In this document: in pieces, positions 45,630-54,809 of the stretch
Layout of the letters: each line of letters starts with the position of its first letter
Position numbering within the stretch: the first letter of the stretch is position 1
DNA from: Craterostigma plantagineum
Taxonomy: Eukaryota; Streptophyta; Magnoliopsida; Lamiales; Linderniaceae
Direction: 5' to 3'
Assembly: GCA_027422505.1 (NCBI GenBank)
Contig: JAPQWV010000001.1
Span: 7,378,001-7,442,000 of the forward strand
Length of the DNA: 64,000 bases
Program-made: the position numbers and the translations under genes
Notes under the pieces: model-generated
What the model saw: only the letters and a program-made list of their open reading frames with translations
Told to the model about the DNA's origin: nothing
The model's database searches: none

Positions 45630-47090
45630 GTTCTTGGTATAATTTTGATTTTCTTTCGTTTTAATGTGATATGGGTAAATTAGGGTTGAATCGCTTTAAA
45701 TAAGTCCTTGTAAATTAGTTCGAGTATAAAATTTAAAGAGTTGGTACAATTTTGACCTTTGTTGGTAAAATATTTCCTTTTATTGGTGTTGCCTTTCGTG
45801 GTATGAAGTTCGAGTAAACTAAAAATATGGTATAATTTCGGCATTTATTAGTATAATATTTTCTTTTACAGGTATAATATATGTCTTCCGTCGTACGTAG
45901 TTCGGGTATTTAACTAAAACATTTGGTATAATGTCGGCTTTTGTTGGTATGATATTTTCCTTTATTGATATAGTATACATCTCTCCTAATATACTGAAGT
46001 TCGACTAAATTAAAACAGTTGGTATAATTTCGGCCTTTCCTGGTATAAGATATGTCTTCCGTGGTATACTGTAGTTCCAGTGTATAACTAAAGCAGTTTG
46101 GTATAATGTGGGCTTTTGTTGGTAAAATATTTCTTGATTTGGTGTAATATATGTCTTCCGTGGTATACTTTAGTTCGAGTATATAGCTTAAACGATTGGT
46201 ATAATTCCTTCCTTTGTCGGTAAAATGTTTCTTTTTATTGGTATAATATTTGTCTTCCGTGGTATACTGTAATTCGAGTACAAGAACTATAACAGTTGGT
46301 ATAATACCAGCTTTTATTGGTATAACAACTACAAATTGGATGGAAAAATAGAATTATAATAAATGAGTTTGCTGGTACAATACTTCGTTTTGTTGGTATA
46401 ATAACTACCTTTCGTTGTATACTGCAGTTCGAGTAGAATAACCGAAATAGTTGGTATAATGTCGGCGTTAATTGGTATAACGGTTAGAATATAGATGGAA
46501 ATAATAATATAATAAATGACTTTGTTGGTATAATAGTTCCTTTTGTTGGTATAATATTTATCTTTCGTGGTATAGTAGTTCGAGTAGAATAACTGAAACT
46601 GTTGGTATAATGTCGGCCTTTATTGATATAACATTTAGAAATTGGATGGAAAATAATAATATAATAGATTACTTTGTTGGTATAATATTTCCCTCTGTTG
46701 GTTTACTTTTTATCTTTCGTGGTATTTTTCTTCGAGAAGAATAACTATGACAGTTGGTATAATGCCGACCTTGACTGGAAAGTTAATAGTATAATAAATG
46801 ACTTTGTTGGTACAATATTTCTTTTTGTTGGTATAATTTTTGTCTTTCGTGGTATAGTGTGCATATCCTAATTCGTATATAAAATAATAATAACACTATT
46901 TGTTAGTATAATACTGATAACAATTGGTATAATAATCTTAAATTTGACATTGTATAATAAAGAAACAATTGGTATAATCTCTGTTTGTTATTGGTAGAAT
47001 TATATTTTTAACATTGAGTATAATTACTTTTTTGTGATGGTACGATTTTGACGACATGTGATATAACAATCTGGAAGCTTTTTAAATCGT
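45630..47090 (-). repeat. MULE right subterminal array (GTTGGTATAAT)
   Basis: Dense array of GTTGGTATAAT with recurring companions (TTTCGTGGTATA, AGTTCGAGTA, ATGTCGGC), giving a loose higher-order period near 110-120 bp. The orientation is inverted relative to 32240-33253, so the two arrays extend the terminal inverted repeats inward. Confidence 0.85.
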
Positions 47091-47094
47091 TGAA

Positions 47095-47266
47095 GAATGG
47101 TTATTATCGTCATTTTAGGCATTTGGAGTATTAAACAGGAAACTTTTCACATATGGTACTGATCAGAAAAAAAATAATTTAAGGGGTATTTAAGAGGAAG
47201 TTTAATCTTCAAAAGGAATTTACCCGGTATTTAAGAGGAAGTTTAATCTTCAAAAGGAATTTACCC
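47095..47266 (-). repeat. MULE right terminal inverted repeat with 41-bp duplication
   Basis: Inverted match to 32073-32220. The outermost 41 bp is present twice in perfect tandem (47185-47225 and 47226-47266), so the element has two candidate right ends; the outer one is followed by the target duplication. Confidence 0.85.
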
Positions 47267-47275
47267 CTTTTAGTT

Positions 47276-48122
47276 AGCATTAAACTGACATCACATTATG
47301 TGGCAAACGAAAGAAAACCATAACAATCCTCGCGTAGACCAATAAAGGTATTTGTTGTGATTTTAAAAAAAAAAAATTAGCGCATATATTGTCGAATTAT
47401 CGTTTCTAGGTTTTTCAACTACATTGCATCGGTAGGAGCAGGCGTCATCATGCTCATGAGCGCGCTGAAAATCTTTCTTGACAGTGAAAAGACAATAATT
47501 CTCACCCTTCACTGCGCATTGCAGATTGCAATTGCAATAGAGAGTAAATTTTGATGCTTTATTACTTAATGCCCTTCTACGGCAAGAATATTTATTTCAT
47601 GTTCAAAAGAAACTTAAATGCAAACGTCCGAGTTTTCCCTATCTCCACCTATCGACACAGAGCCCATAATAAGATACATTGCTAAGAACAATGCGTGGAA
47701 TAACAATGGATTGTATTTATTGCATTCTCCTCTTACAAACTACTACCTTCCTCATCTGTCCCTATCATAGTTAACATAAAAAAGAATTTGTGTAAAGAGA
47801 ATATTTCATATTCGTGAAAAATTCCGAGAGAATGTAAAAGAAGTGTCCTTCTTACACAAACAGGTTTCCCTGTAAAGTTCATACAAACCCTTAAATTAAA
47901 GCATTATATGGCTCAGCTTCATTAGGGTTCAGCAAAGAGATCTTCCATAAAGATGAAACAGCTGCAATAACAATGAAAAACAATGAACAAACAATTCATT
48001 CCACAAAATTGATCTCATATAGTAAATACTATATCAAAATCATCGCACCTTTTCCAAGTCAGACTTCAGAAGGGGCAAAATAATATTAAAGAAGGCCTTA
48101 TTCTCTATCAAATTAATCAAAA
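47276..48122. other. Spacer and 3' flank of LBD36-like gene
   Basis: No other gene is seen. The part nearest 48122 should hold the LBD36-like 3'UTR on the minus strand; poly(A) signals are not resolved in this AT-rich sequence. Confidence 0.4.
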
Positions 48123-49112
48123 CTAGGGACCTATGCTCCTCCCCTCTTCGCTCTTCGCCCGAGGTACAATCTGCTGCTGCGAATTCAAACTCTGGTGATG
48201 ATGATGATGAGCCAACGTTACTTGTTCTTGATTATGATTCACTATCACTACATTATGCTGCTGCTGCTGTTGAATCAATAGCTCTTGAGATTGCTGAAGC
48301 TGAAGCTGATGATCATCTACTACTTGAACGGCCTGTTGCTGCTGCTGATGACGATGATGATGAATCGAATTCTCATAAGGAAGCGCTTGCATAGTCATCT
48401 GACTAAACCCCGAGGCAACATTCGAAACGTTATTACCGCTGCTGTTATTGTTCACCACCATCTCCCCAAACCCTCCATTGTTAAACCTCAAGAGCTCATT
48501 TTCTTGATTATTCTGCTGCTGCTCGAATGTCCTAAGCATCTCTTGCTCCCTCGCAGCAGCAGCAGCAGCAGCAATTTGAGCTTCTAACATCTGCTGCTGC
48601 TGCTGCTGCTGCTGATGCTGATGTTGGTTGGTCCCATGTGGTAATAAATTCCCCATAAGCTGATTATGCTGAACGTTGTAAGGAGGAGGCATCATCATCA
48701 CCTGATGATTGTGGTAAGGATTATTGGGTGCATAGCCTTGGTGGTGGTGACTAAACATGGGAATCATAGCTGAAGGGCCAATGTAAGTGGCCAACTCCTT
48801 CTTGGCCATTTCTAGGTCTTGCTGGACTTGCCTGAGCTTGTTTTGTAGGCCCGAGATTAGCCCCACGCAGCCGTAAACTGGGTCTCTAAGGCGCTGATCG
48901 GCTTCGTAGGCTAAGGAATTGACTGCATCTTCTCTCTGGGTTGGGGGGAGATCGTGGAGAAGCTTCGAAACGTTGCTTGCGCCGAAGACTTTGTGAACGC
49001 TGGTGAACTTCGAAGGGTTTTCGGGTGGGAAGTAACGGGCGAAAATGCATTCTTGTGTGCATTTTCTTCTCAGGCATTTGCAGGCTGCGCATGGTGCGTT
49101 TGAGGAGGACAT
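48123..49112 (-). CDS. LBD36: LOB-domain transcription factor, LBD36/ASL1-like (class I)
   Basis: Intact 329-codon frame in one coding exon. LOB domain at residues about 7-108: zinc-binding C8-x2-C11-x6-C18-x3-C22, the FGASNVSKLL (GAS) block, DPVYGCVG, and a leucine-zipper-like coiled coil (LISGLQNKLRQVQQDL). The C-terminus is rich in Gln and His with several homopolymer runs, and ends SEEGRSIGP, close to the end of LBD36/ASL1 proteins. Known role: plant-specific nuclear transcription factor; ASL1/LBD36 overlaps with ASL2/AS2 functions in leaf and flower patterning. Oddities: position 13 is Cys (often Phe in C-K-F-L-R-R) and position 26 is Arg (usually Pro in F-A-P-Y-F). Start is the first ATG after a 5'UTR intron acceptor. 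LBD36 is preferred over other class I members on the C-terminal signature. Confidence 0.85.
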   Translation of the reverse strand: MSSSNAPCAACKCLRRKCTQECIFARYFPPENPSKFTSVHKVFGASNVSKLLHDLPPTQREDAVNSLAYEADQRLRDPVYGCVGLISGLQNKLRQVQQDLEMAKKELATYIGPSAMIPMFSHHHQGYAPNNPYHNHQVMMMPPPYNVQHNQLMGNLLPHGTNQHQHQQQQQQQQMLEAQIAAAAAAAREQEMLRTFEQQQNNQENELLRFNNGGFGEMVVNNNSSGNNVSNVASGFSQMTMQALPYENSIHHHRHQQQQQAVQVVDDHQLQLQQSQELLIQQQQQHNVVIVNHNQEQVTLAHHHHHQSLNSQQQIVPRAKSEEGRSIGP

Positions 49113-49116
49113 TGGC

Positions 49117-49777
49117 CTTGAAGAAGAAGAAGAAGAAGAAGAAGAAAGAAGAAGACAAGCGGGTTAGAAAAAGGAATAATGATTACTATATAGGACCACA
49201 TGCATGGAAATCTAGGAATGACTAATTTAGTCTAATTTGTATGGAATCATGGAAGTTTCGCACTAAGAGGCATGGAAACTGAGGTAATAATTAAAGTTAA
49301 CGAGCATATCGAAGCTGACATTGGAAAGTCAAATAGATCCAGGCTTACATTCAAGGCTAACAAAGTTTTGTGTAGTATATATACTGTAAAGTCAATAGAT
49401 CCAAGCTTAAATTCAAGGCTTACATTCAATATATAATATACATATATATATTGTCTTAGCTGAAGAGAAATGCAATGAAGATGCTTAAGGACGAAGTGAA
49501 AAGCATTTGAAATTGTAGCATAATCACTGATATGGTATTAGATCTCGAAAAAAGAAATCGAGATAAGACATTATATGTAGAGAGAAGAATATATTATACG
49601 ATGCAATGATCTTTTCTTTACGGCGAATCAAAATGTCAAAATCTTTCATTTTCTCAAACCAAACCTCGTTTCAATTCAAAGCAAACCGATGCAAGAAACC
49701 ATGAAAATTGGTGAAATTCAAACACTAAAGCATAAGCAAAAGAAAAATAAGATAGCAAGCGCGTGTTCATGACTCAC
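49117..49777 (-). other. Predicted 5'UTR intron of LBD36-like gene
   Basis: On the minus strand the donor AAG|GTGAGTC lies at 49777 and the acceptor TTCTTCAAG at 49117, four bases before the ATG. The 3' end has a long (TTC)n polypyrimidine run. Length 661 bp. A second upstream acceptor (TTTTTTGCAG, near 49903) suggests another 5'UTR intron, with the donor unresolved. Confidence 0.6.
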
Positions 49778-50293
49778 CTTTCTGTCAATCAAGATCTGCT
49801 GAAGCACAAAAAAAACTAATCTTGAAATAATGGCGTATCGCCTTTTCTCAATATATATAAATATATATATCCTTTCTTTGCTCCTATGTTACATTCACAC
49901 GACCTGCAAAAAACGCCGAGAAAATCAAGCATAAAGCATGTCAGAACTCACAAACAAATATCAATAGCATCACGAGGAAATAAGCAAATTTGACACAAAA
50001 AAAAAAAAAGAACCTTATACTTATAGCAATGATTCCTAGGGCTCTTTGTGTGAGTCAAAATCTCGATTCGATCTTCAAAAGGTTTTGCGATCCCAATGGG
50101 CAAAAAAAAAAAACTAAATGAAATGATTGAGATTATCTACTCCTCCTCGATACCAATCTTATTCAATTTTTTCGTAAGGAATGAAATAAATGACGAAATC
50201 ATGGTGAAAATATTTATCTAAAAATGGATGTGATGTGAGAGAAAAGTCTACGTCAATCTTCAAGCGCAGATGCGTGTGTGTGTGTTCGTGGTT

Positions 50294-50301
50294 TTTATAT
50301 A
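50294..50301 (-). promoter_or_regulatory. Probable TATA box of LBD36-like gene
   Basis: On the minus strand TATATAAA lies about 520 bp upstream of the 5'UTR intron donor, followed by a leader with CACACACACG and pyrimidine-rich sequence. Plausible core promoter; a start site cannot be read from sequence. Confidence 0.4.
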
Positions 50302-50870
50302 AGAATGTGGTTTCGTGACGAAGGTGGTGATGAGGGCGATACGCGTGGATTGATCTGAGTGGTCCACGTGGAAGCTGGACTTAATCTTAACCATCCATTA
50401 GGGGAAAGAAAGAGGTATTTGGTAATGAGAGAATGATTAAATGCTCTCTGAGGAGTTTCCTATTTTATTCTATTTGTCCCTTCTTCCGATTTTCTGTTTT
50501 ACGCTTTGCTAATTACAATGTTCTATTAAAGGCTTGTTTTACATATTATTTACGGTATTGACATTATTTGTCTCTACTTGAGAAGATTTCAATTAACTTT
50601 TGGAATTTGGATTGGACTGGATGCATTATTATCAAGAAAGAGAAAAATAGAACCTTAAATTACGAAAGTCAAAGCGTGATCCATAATTTATGAACTAATA
50701 TACCACACACACTATGGGCGATTTGGTTTATATACACCGCTCAAGGGAAAGGAATGATACTAGACCATTTCCATATCAATCCTTACTTCAAATACCATCC
50801 TCATTAATTCACCGTATATAATAAATTTACTAAAAATTGATTCTTTGTTCTAAAAGCCAATTGTCATTAA

Positions 50871-51552
50871 GGGGGCGTTTGTTTTGAGGTGATCCTCCAA
50901 AACATCACCGTGATCTTCACACCACCTCCTCATCACTGTGTTTGTTTTTCGTAGGTGATGAGTCATCACCGTAATGAAGGATCACCTAGGTGATCAAAGT
51001 GGGGTGATATTTCAACTTTAGATCACCCCCAAAAAGCTAGATGATCCAAAATTACGGTGTGAGGTGATATTTGGAATTTTTATTTGGACAATGTTACCCA
51101 TGATATTTTAACATTTATTCCTTATATAACCTTATTCATATTTTAAATTATAACAACTAACTTTTTTAAATCTTAAAAACGCATTTAATAATTAAAAATA
51201 TAAAAATAATATTGATAATTATATAATAGACTTATAATTAATGCTTAAAAAAATTTAATCTCGATATTAAAACATTGATCATTATTATGTATCATCTCAA
51301 CATAAAAAATATTAATTCACATTACATATATGATATACGTAGGGTTAAGTATGTCATTTATGCAATATCACCTCACACATCACCGTGATTATCAAACATA
51401 ATATTCCAATATCACCTTGATATGCGAAATGAAATATCACCCCAAAACAAACACAATGATGATATATCACCTTGATCCACATCACGTGTGATACTCCCAT
51501 TACGGTGATGCGAGTATCACCTGATGCTGGATCACCAGAAACAAACACCCCC
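50871..51552. mobile_element. PIF/Harbinger (Tourist-like) MITE
   Basis: Ends GGGGGCGTTTGTTT and AAACAAACACCCCC (14-bp perfect inverted repeats) with the 3-bp target duplication TAA on both sides (50868-50870, 51553-51555). Internal ATCACC/GGTGAT repeats are dense near both ends. 682 bp, no transposase. It lies about 570 bp upstream of the LBD36-like TATA box. Confidence 0.9.
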
Positions 51553-51812
51553 TAAATGTAAAGTTAGCCGTCTTATATATTAATCGAGCCGGGCGAGTTG
51601 AATTATACGATGTGGGTTAGATTTCACAACATGTCGCCTCAACGATTGAATGTCTAACACGTAAACATTTAAATCGAGTGAGGGTGATTAACACACGCGA
51701 TAACGCGTTGATGTGGGATATAATAGAAAAATCAACAGAATTGTTTCGACAACTAGAAATCATTGTATGATCAGGGTTCCCCATGGGAAACAATTTGTTC
51801 ATATATTATATA

Positions 51813-52065
51813 CTAGTATTTTTGGCACACCCGATGTGTGTGACTATATAATTTATAATATTAATTTATATTTGAAATTTTAATAGGCGAAATTATGATG
51901 GTAAATTTAATTTTATATTATTTTTAAGAATATGAAAAATGATTTAAGAGGATGTAATGACGATAAACTTAAAATCAGCGGTAGAACAATAATTTTATGA
52001 CGGCCACACCAATCAATTTGGGAGCAATTAATATAAGCCTCTCTCCCCTAATAAAATAGAAAGAC
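51813..52065 (-). mobile_element. Helitron 3' end (minus), body partly defined
   Basis: On the minus strand the hairpin CACAC-ACATCGG-GTGTG is followed by CTAG at 51813-51816 and then T, a Helitron 3' terminus. A possible 5' end (TCTTTCTATTTTATTAG) lies near 52065, but is preceded by G rather than A, so the limit is uncertain. Confidence 0.5.
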
Positions 52066-52208
52066 ATATACATACATATATATATACATATGTATATTAC
52101 GAAATCCGAAAAATAAAATGACGAAATTGCACGACAAAAAATAATTTACACCAACTGCAATACCTCAATAGAGGGGTTTAATCACAATATATACTTTACT
52201 TTTATGTA

Positions 52209-52240
52209 CTAGTATACTTAGCACACTCAAATGCGTGTTA
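52209..52240 (-). mobile_element. Second Helitron 3' end (minus)
   Basis: Minus-strand stem AACAC-GCATTTGA-GTGTG, then CTAG at 52209-52212. Related to the terminus at 51813. No matching 5' end identified before the next Helitron at 52388. Confidence 0.45.
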
Positions 52241-52667
52241 TAATAAATAAATATCTCATATTAATCTTAACTAAAAATAGAGGGGTAAATAGTAATTAAT
52301 TAAATGTAGTGGGTGATACTATTTTAATTTTTAATAAGCCTTAATTGACAGACCATTTGACGGTTCATACTCACCTCACATCCTTAATCTATACTCTTAT
52401 ATAAAGAGCATAGGCGGGATAAAAACTGTAAATTGGTCTGTCAAAATTGACCAATCAAATTGTTTTTACTTTAATCACTATTAAAAAATAAAAAACCTAT
52501 TAAATCATAATAACCACCTCATTCTATTTTTAGTATATCAATTATTAAAAAAATTATTAAACCACGTAACTTTAAAACTCATAATAACCACCTCATTTTA
52601 TTTTAGTATATAATTTATTAAAATCATCTAATTATATTTAATTTTATATTTTGCACACACATAGGGT

Positions 52668-52704
52668 CAGCGGCGGATCTACAGTAGGACTCGAGGGGGC
52701 CACG

Positions 52705-52735
<31 letters not shown>

Positions 52736-53642
52736 AAATTTTTTGAAACCTTTACTACTATATGTATAGTACATAGCATAATGGATATATTTAACTTGAT
52801 ATCGAAGATATAGAAGAAGTTCAAGTGGCGTAGTGGTGAGGAATTCCCATTTAACTTAGGTGGTCAGGGCTCGAATCCTGATGTAGTCACCTTTTTAGTC
52901 TTTTTAAAGTATCTACTTTTGTCTTAGTGTTACTTTTTCTTAGCGTTTTTGTTATTCTTCTTATTTTCTTTGTAGTATTACCGCTTTTTATTATTTTTAA
53001 GTTTTTTATTGTTGAGAACCTTTATTTTCTTTTTTATTTGTTTCTTAGAGTTTTTTATCTATTAGTTTTTTCCTTAATTCTCAACCATTCTTGTTTTTTA
53101 ACCAAATGATACAACTAAATTCATTATAAATATACATTAACCAATTAGGTTTTATGTAATTTATATTTCATTCTCTTTTCATCTTTTCTAGTTCCAATTA
53201 TATTTTTATGATGCACTCAAAATACAAAATCTAGTTAAAACCAATTTGTAATTATGGGCCTTATTATAGTTAAAATTACTCGACGAATAAAAACATAGTA
53301 TCAAATAAAAAAAGTTACATTGCAATTAGCGATATTTTCTCCATTATTTTCTTTATAGCATATTACTATTGTTTAATATTAATAATATGCTACGCAATAT
53401 GTATATCATGTTATCATTTTCGAGCTTCGTAAAGGTTATCATCGATTTTCGTTTTTTTTATATTGTATTTTTGTTTGTTATTTTACGAAATTTACAATTT
53501 ATTTAATGGAAAAATCTCTTTCGGCGATAATTTTTTTTCAAAAAAAAAAAAGCAAATGAAAGTTTAAAATCAACGACATCCTTACGAACGCCATATGCCC
53601 CCCCCCCCCCCCCCCCGTCAGAAGATTCTGGATCCGCCCCTG
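52668..53642. mobile_element. hAT element inserted in Helitron hairpin
   Basis: Ends CAGCGGCGGATCTAC and (inverted) CAGGGGCGGATCCAGAA, flanked by the 8-bp duplication CATAGGGT (52660-52667 and 53643-53650). 975 bp, no transposase frame. Contains C homopolymers near both ends (30 C at 52705-52734, 19 C at 53598-53616) and a tRNA-like segment at 52819-52892. Confidence 0.85.
52819..52892 (+). ncRNA. tRNA-like segment with pol III boxes
   Basis: TGGCGTAGTGGT (A-box-like, 52826) and GGGCTCGAATCC (B-box-like, 52867) are spaced as in a tRNA and followed by CTTTTT, a pol III stop. No complete cloverleaf could be drawn with confidence, so it is more likely a SINE head or tRNA-derived relic inside the hAT element than a working tRNA. 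Confidence 0.4.
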
Positions 53643-53916
53643 CATAGGGTGTGCTAATAGTACTAGTATAATATAATAGATATGTATGTCATTGGTCTGT
53701 AGGGGTCAGGCTAAGGATGATTGGAGAACATGAATCCCATCCTCGTCCCATGCACTTACTTCGAACCACACTTAAAAGATAATCGGAGACAATAGCAGAA
53801 GAAGGAAAATGTAACATAGTTTGATATAAAATGAGTTATATAATATTCCTTAAGTAAGTGAATATTTTTATTTTATTTCTACATGCGCAGCAATAATAAT
53901 GAATATGCATTAACTA

Positions 53917-54094
53917 CCAACGGGGTTGGTCCAAGTGGTAAGCGGCTTGGTATCGCTTAAGTAAGGTCTGGGGTTCGAATCCTTGTGTATGCACCACCCC
54001 CTTTTGGAGCCTTACCTGCCGTTACCAGGTACGCGACGCGGGGCGAACCGGATTAGTCGGGAAAACCCGGAACCGTTCGGGTATCCGAAAAAAA
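53917..54094 (+). mobile_element. tRNA-derived SINE
   Basis: 178-bp element flanked by the 19-bp duplication AATGAATATGCATTAACTA (53898-53916 and 54095-54113). The head begins CCAACGGGGTTGGTCC, with an A-box region near TCCAAGTGGTAAG and the B box GGTTCGAATCC at 53972-53982; the tail is oligo(A). It resembles the widespread angiosperm Au SINE in its head sequence. The perfect duplication suggests a recent insertion. Confidence 0.9.
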
Positions 54095-54296
54095 AATGAA
54101 TATGCATTAACTAAAATTTACATGATAAAGATATCAAATTCATATGAATCAAATGCTCCGCTAGGGGTGAAAGGTATTATTTGTCGAGTGACCCCTTCGA
54201 CTAAGTCTCAACTTGAGTTTAATATAGTCGAGCTTGAGCTCAGAGCCTTTTTTACATTTATTTATTTTTCTTACGAATAGCTCGTCGAGTTCGAAC

Positions 54297-54800
54297 CATG
54301 GTTTTAAAATCGAGTTTTGAATAGTACCAGAAATTTTAGTGGTAAAGATTTAGTGGTCTGTGGTTTAACCATTATAAAATCGGAATCAAACCGATGCCCT
54401 GACTAAAAATACATAAATCTAGCAAATAAAAAAAATGTTGGAGGATTAAAAACTAATTGTAAAATGTAATGTCGTAAATTAAATTGATAAAGTAGGTGGT
54501 CAAAACTAAATAAACATAAAGTATATTGGAAAAAAAATTGTAAAATAAGCGTGGCAAAAAATAATGTAAAACAATCTTAATAAGGTCCATTAAAAAATTT
54601 GAACCCATACCCTTTAAAAAAACCAAGGTCCTAACAATTGGGCAAAAGTAATTTATACAAAATATAAGTTCTATTTTCATTTTTTCATTCCATATTTTTT
54701 TTTAAACTAAGCTTGAACCACACCGTGATCGGACCGAAATTCGACAGGTTCACGTGTTTCTGGTACGAACCGACCGGTCCGGTCCAGTTTTCAAAACCCT
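54297..54800. mobile_element. MITE with 9-bp target duplication
   Basis: 504-bp block with imperfect inverted ends (CATGGTTTTAAAA and, inverted, AGGGTTTTGAAAA), flanked by AGTTCGAAC (54288-54296 and 54801-54809). Contains GGACCGGT-type inverted segments near the right end. hAT (8 bp) or Mutator (9 bp) are both possible; TIR style favours hAT. Confidence 0.65.
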
Positions 54801-54809
54801 AGTTCGAAC

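Larger units (their letters stand above)
32073..47266. mobile_element. 15.2-kb Ulp1-carrying Mutator-like element (Kaonashi-like)
   Basis: Terminal inverted repeats of about 150 bp start GGGTAAATTCC at 32073 and end GGAATTTACCC at 47266. The flanking 9-mers CTTTCGGTT (32064-32072) and CTTTTAGTT (47267-47275) match at 7 of 9 positions, the target-site length of Mutator elements. Inside are a broken MURA-type transposase (-), a Ulp1/C48-type protease gene (-) and long arrays of a GGTATAAT motif. Transposase plus Ulp1-like gene is the arrangement of the KI/Kaonashi MULE group. Two later insertions are nested: an Athila-type solo LTR (33259-34841) and a LINE (37516-42308). Without them the element is about 8.8 kb. 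Confidence 0.85.
52388..53666 (+). mobile_element. Small Helitron interrupted by a hAT element
   Basis: 5' end TCTATACTCTTATATAAAG after A; 3' end CTAG (53663-53666) before T. Ignoring the inserted hAT element (52668-53642 and one duplication copy), the 3' hairpin GCACAC-ACATAGG-GTGTGC is perfect. The native Helitron is about 296 bp and non-coding. Confidence 0.75.

Noticed and set aside
32240..47090. CRISPR-like or satellite array
   Set aside because: The units are short, irregular and inverted between ends, bounded by MULE TIRs; the genome is eukaryotic. They are subterminal repeats.
49025..49225. Lys-rich 66-codon plus-strand frame
   Set aside because: Antisense to the LBD36-like start and the polypyrimidine tract of its 5'UTR intron.
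52624..52824. Frame with a poly-Gly run
   Set aside because: Product of the C homopolymer in the hAT element.
52819..52892. Functional tRNA gene
   Set aside because: A and B boxes are present but no convincing cloverleaf or anticodon arm; embedded in a hAT element.
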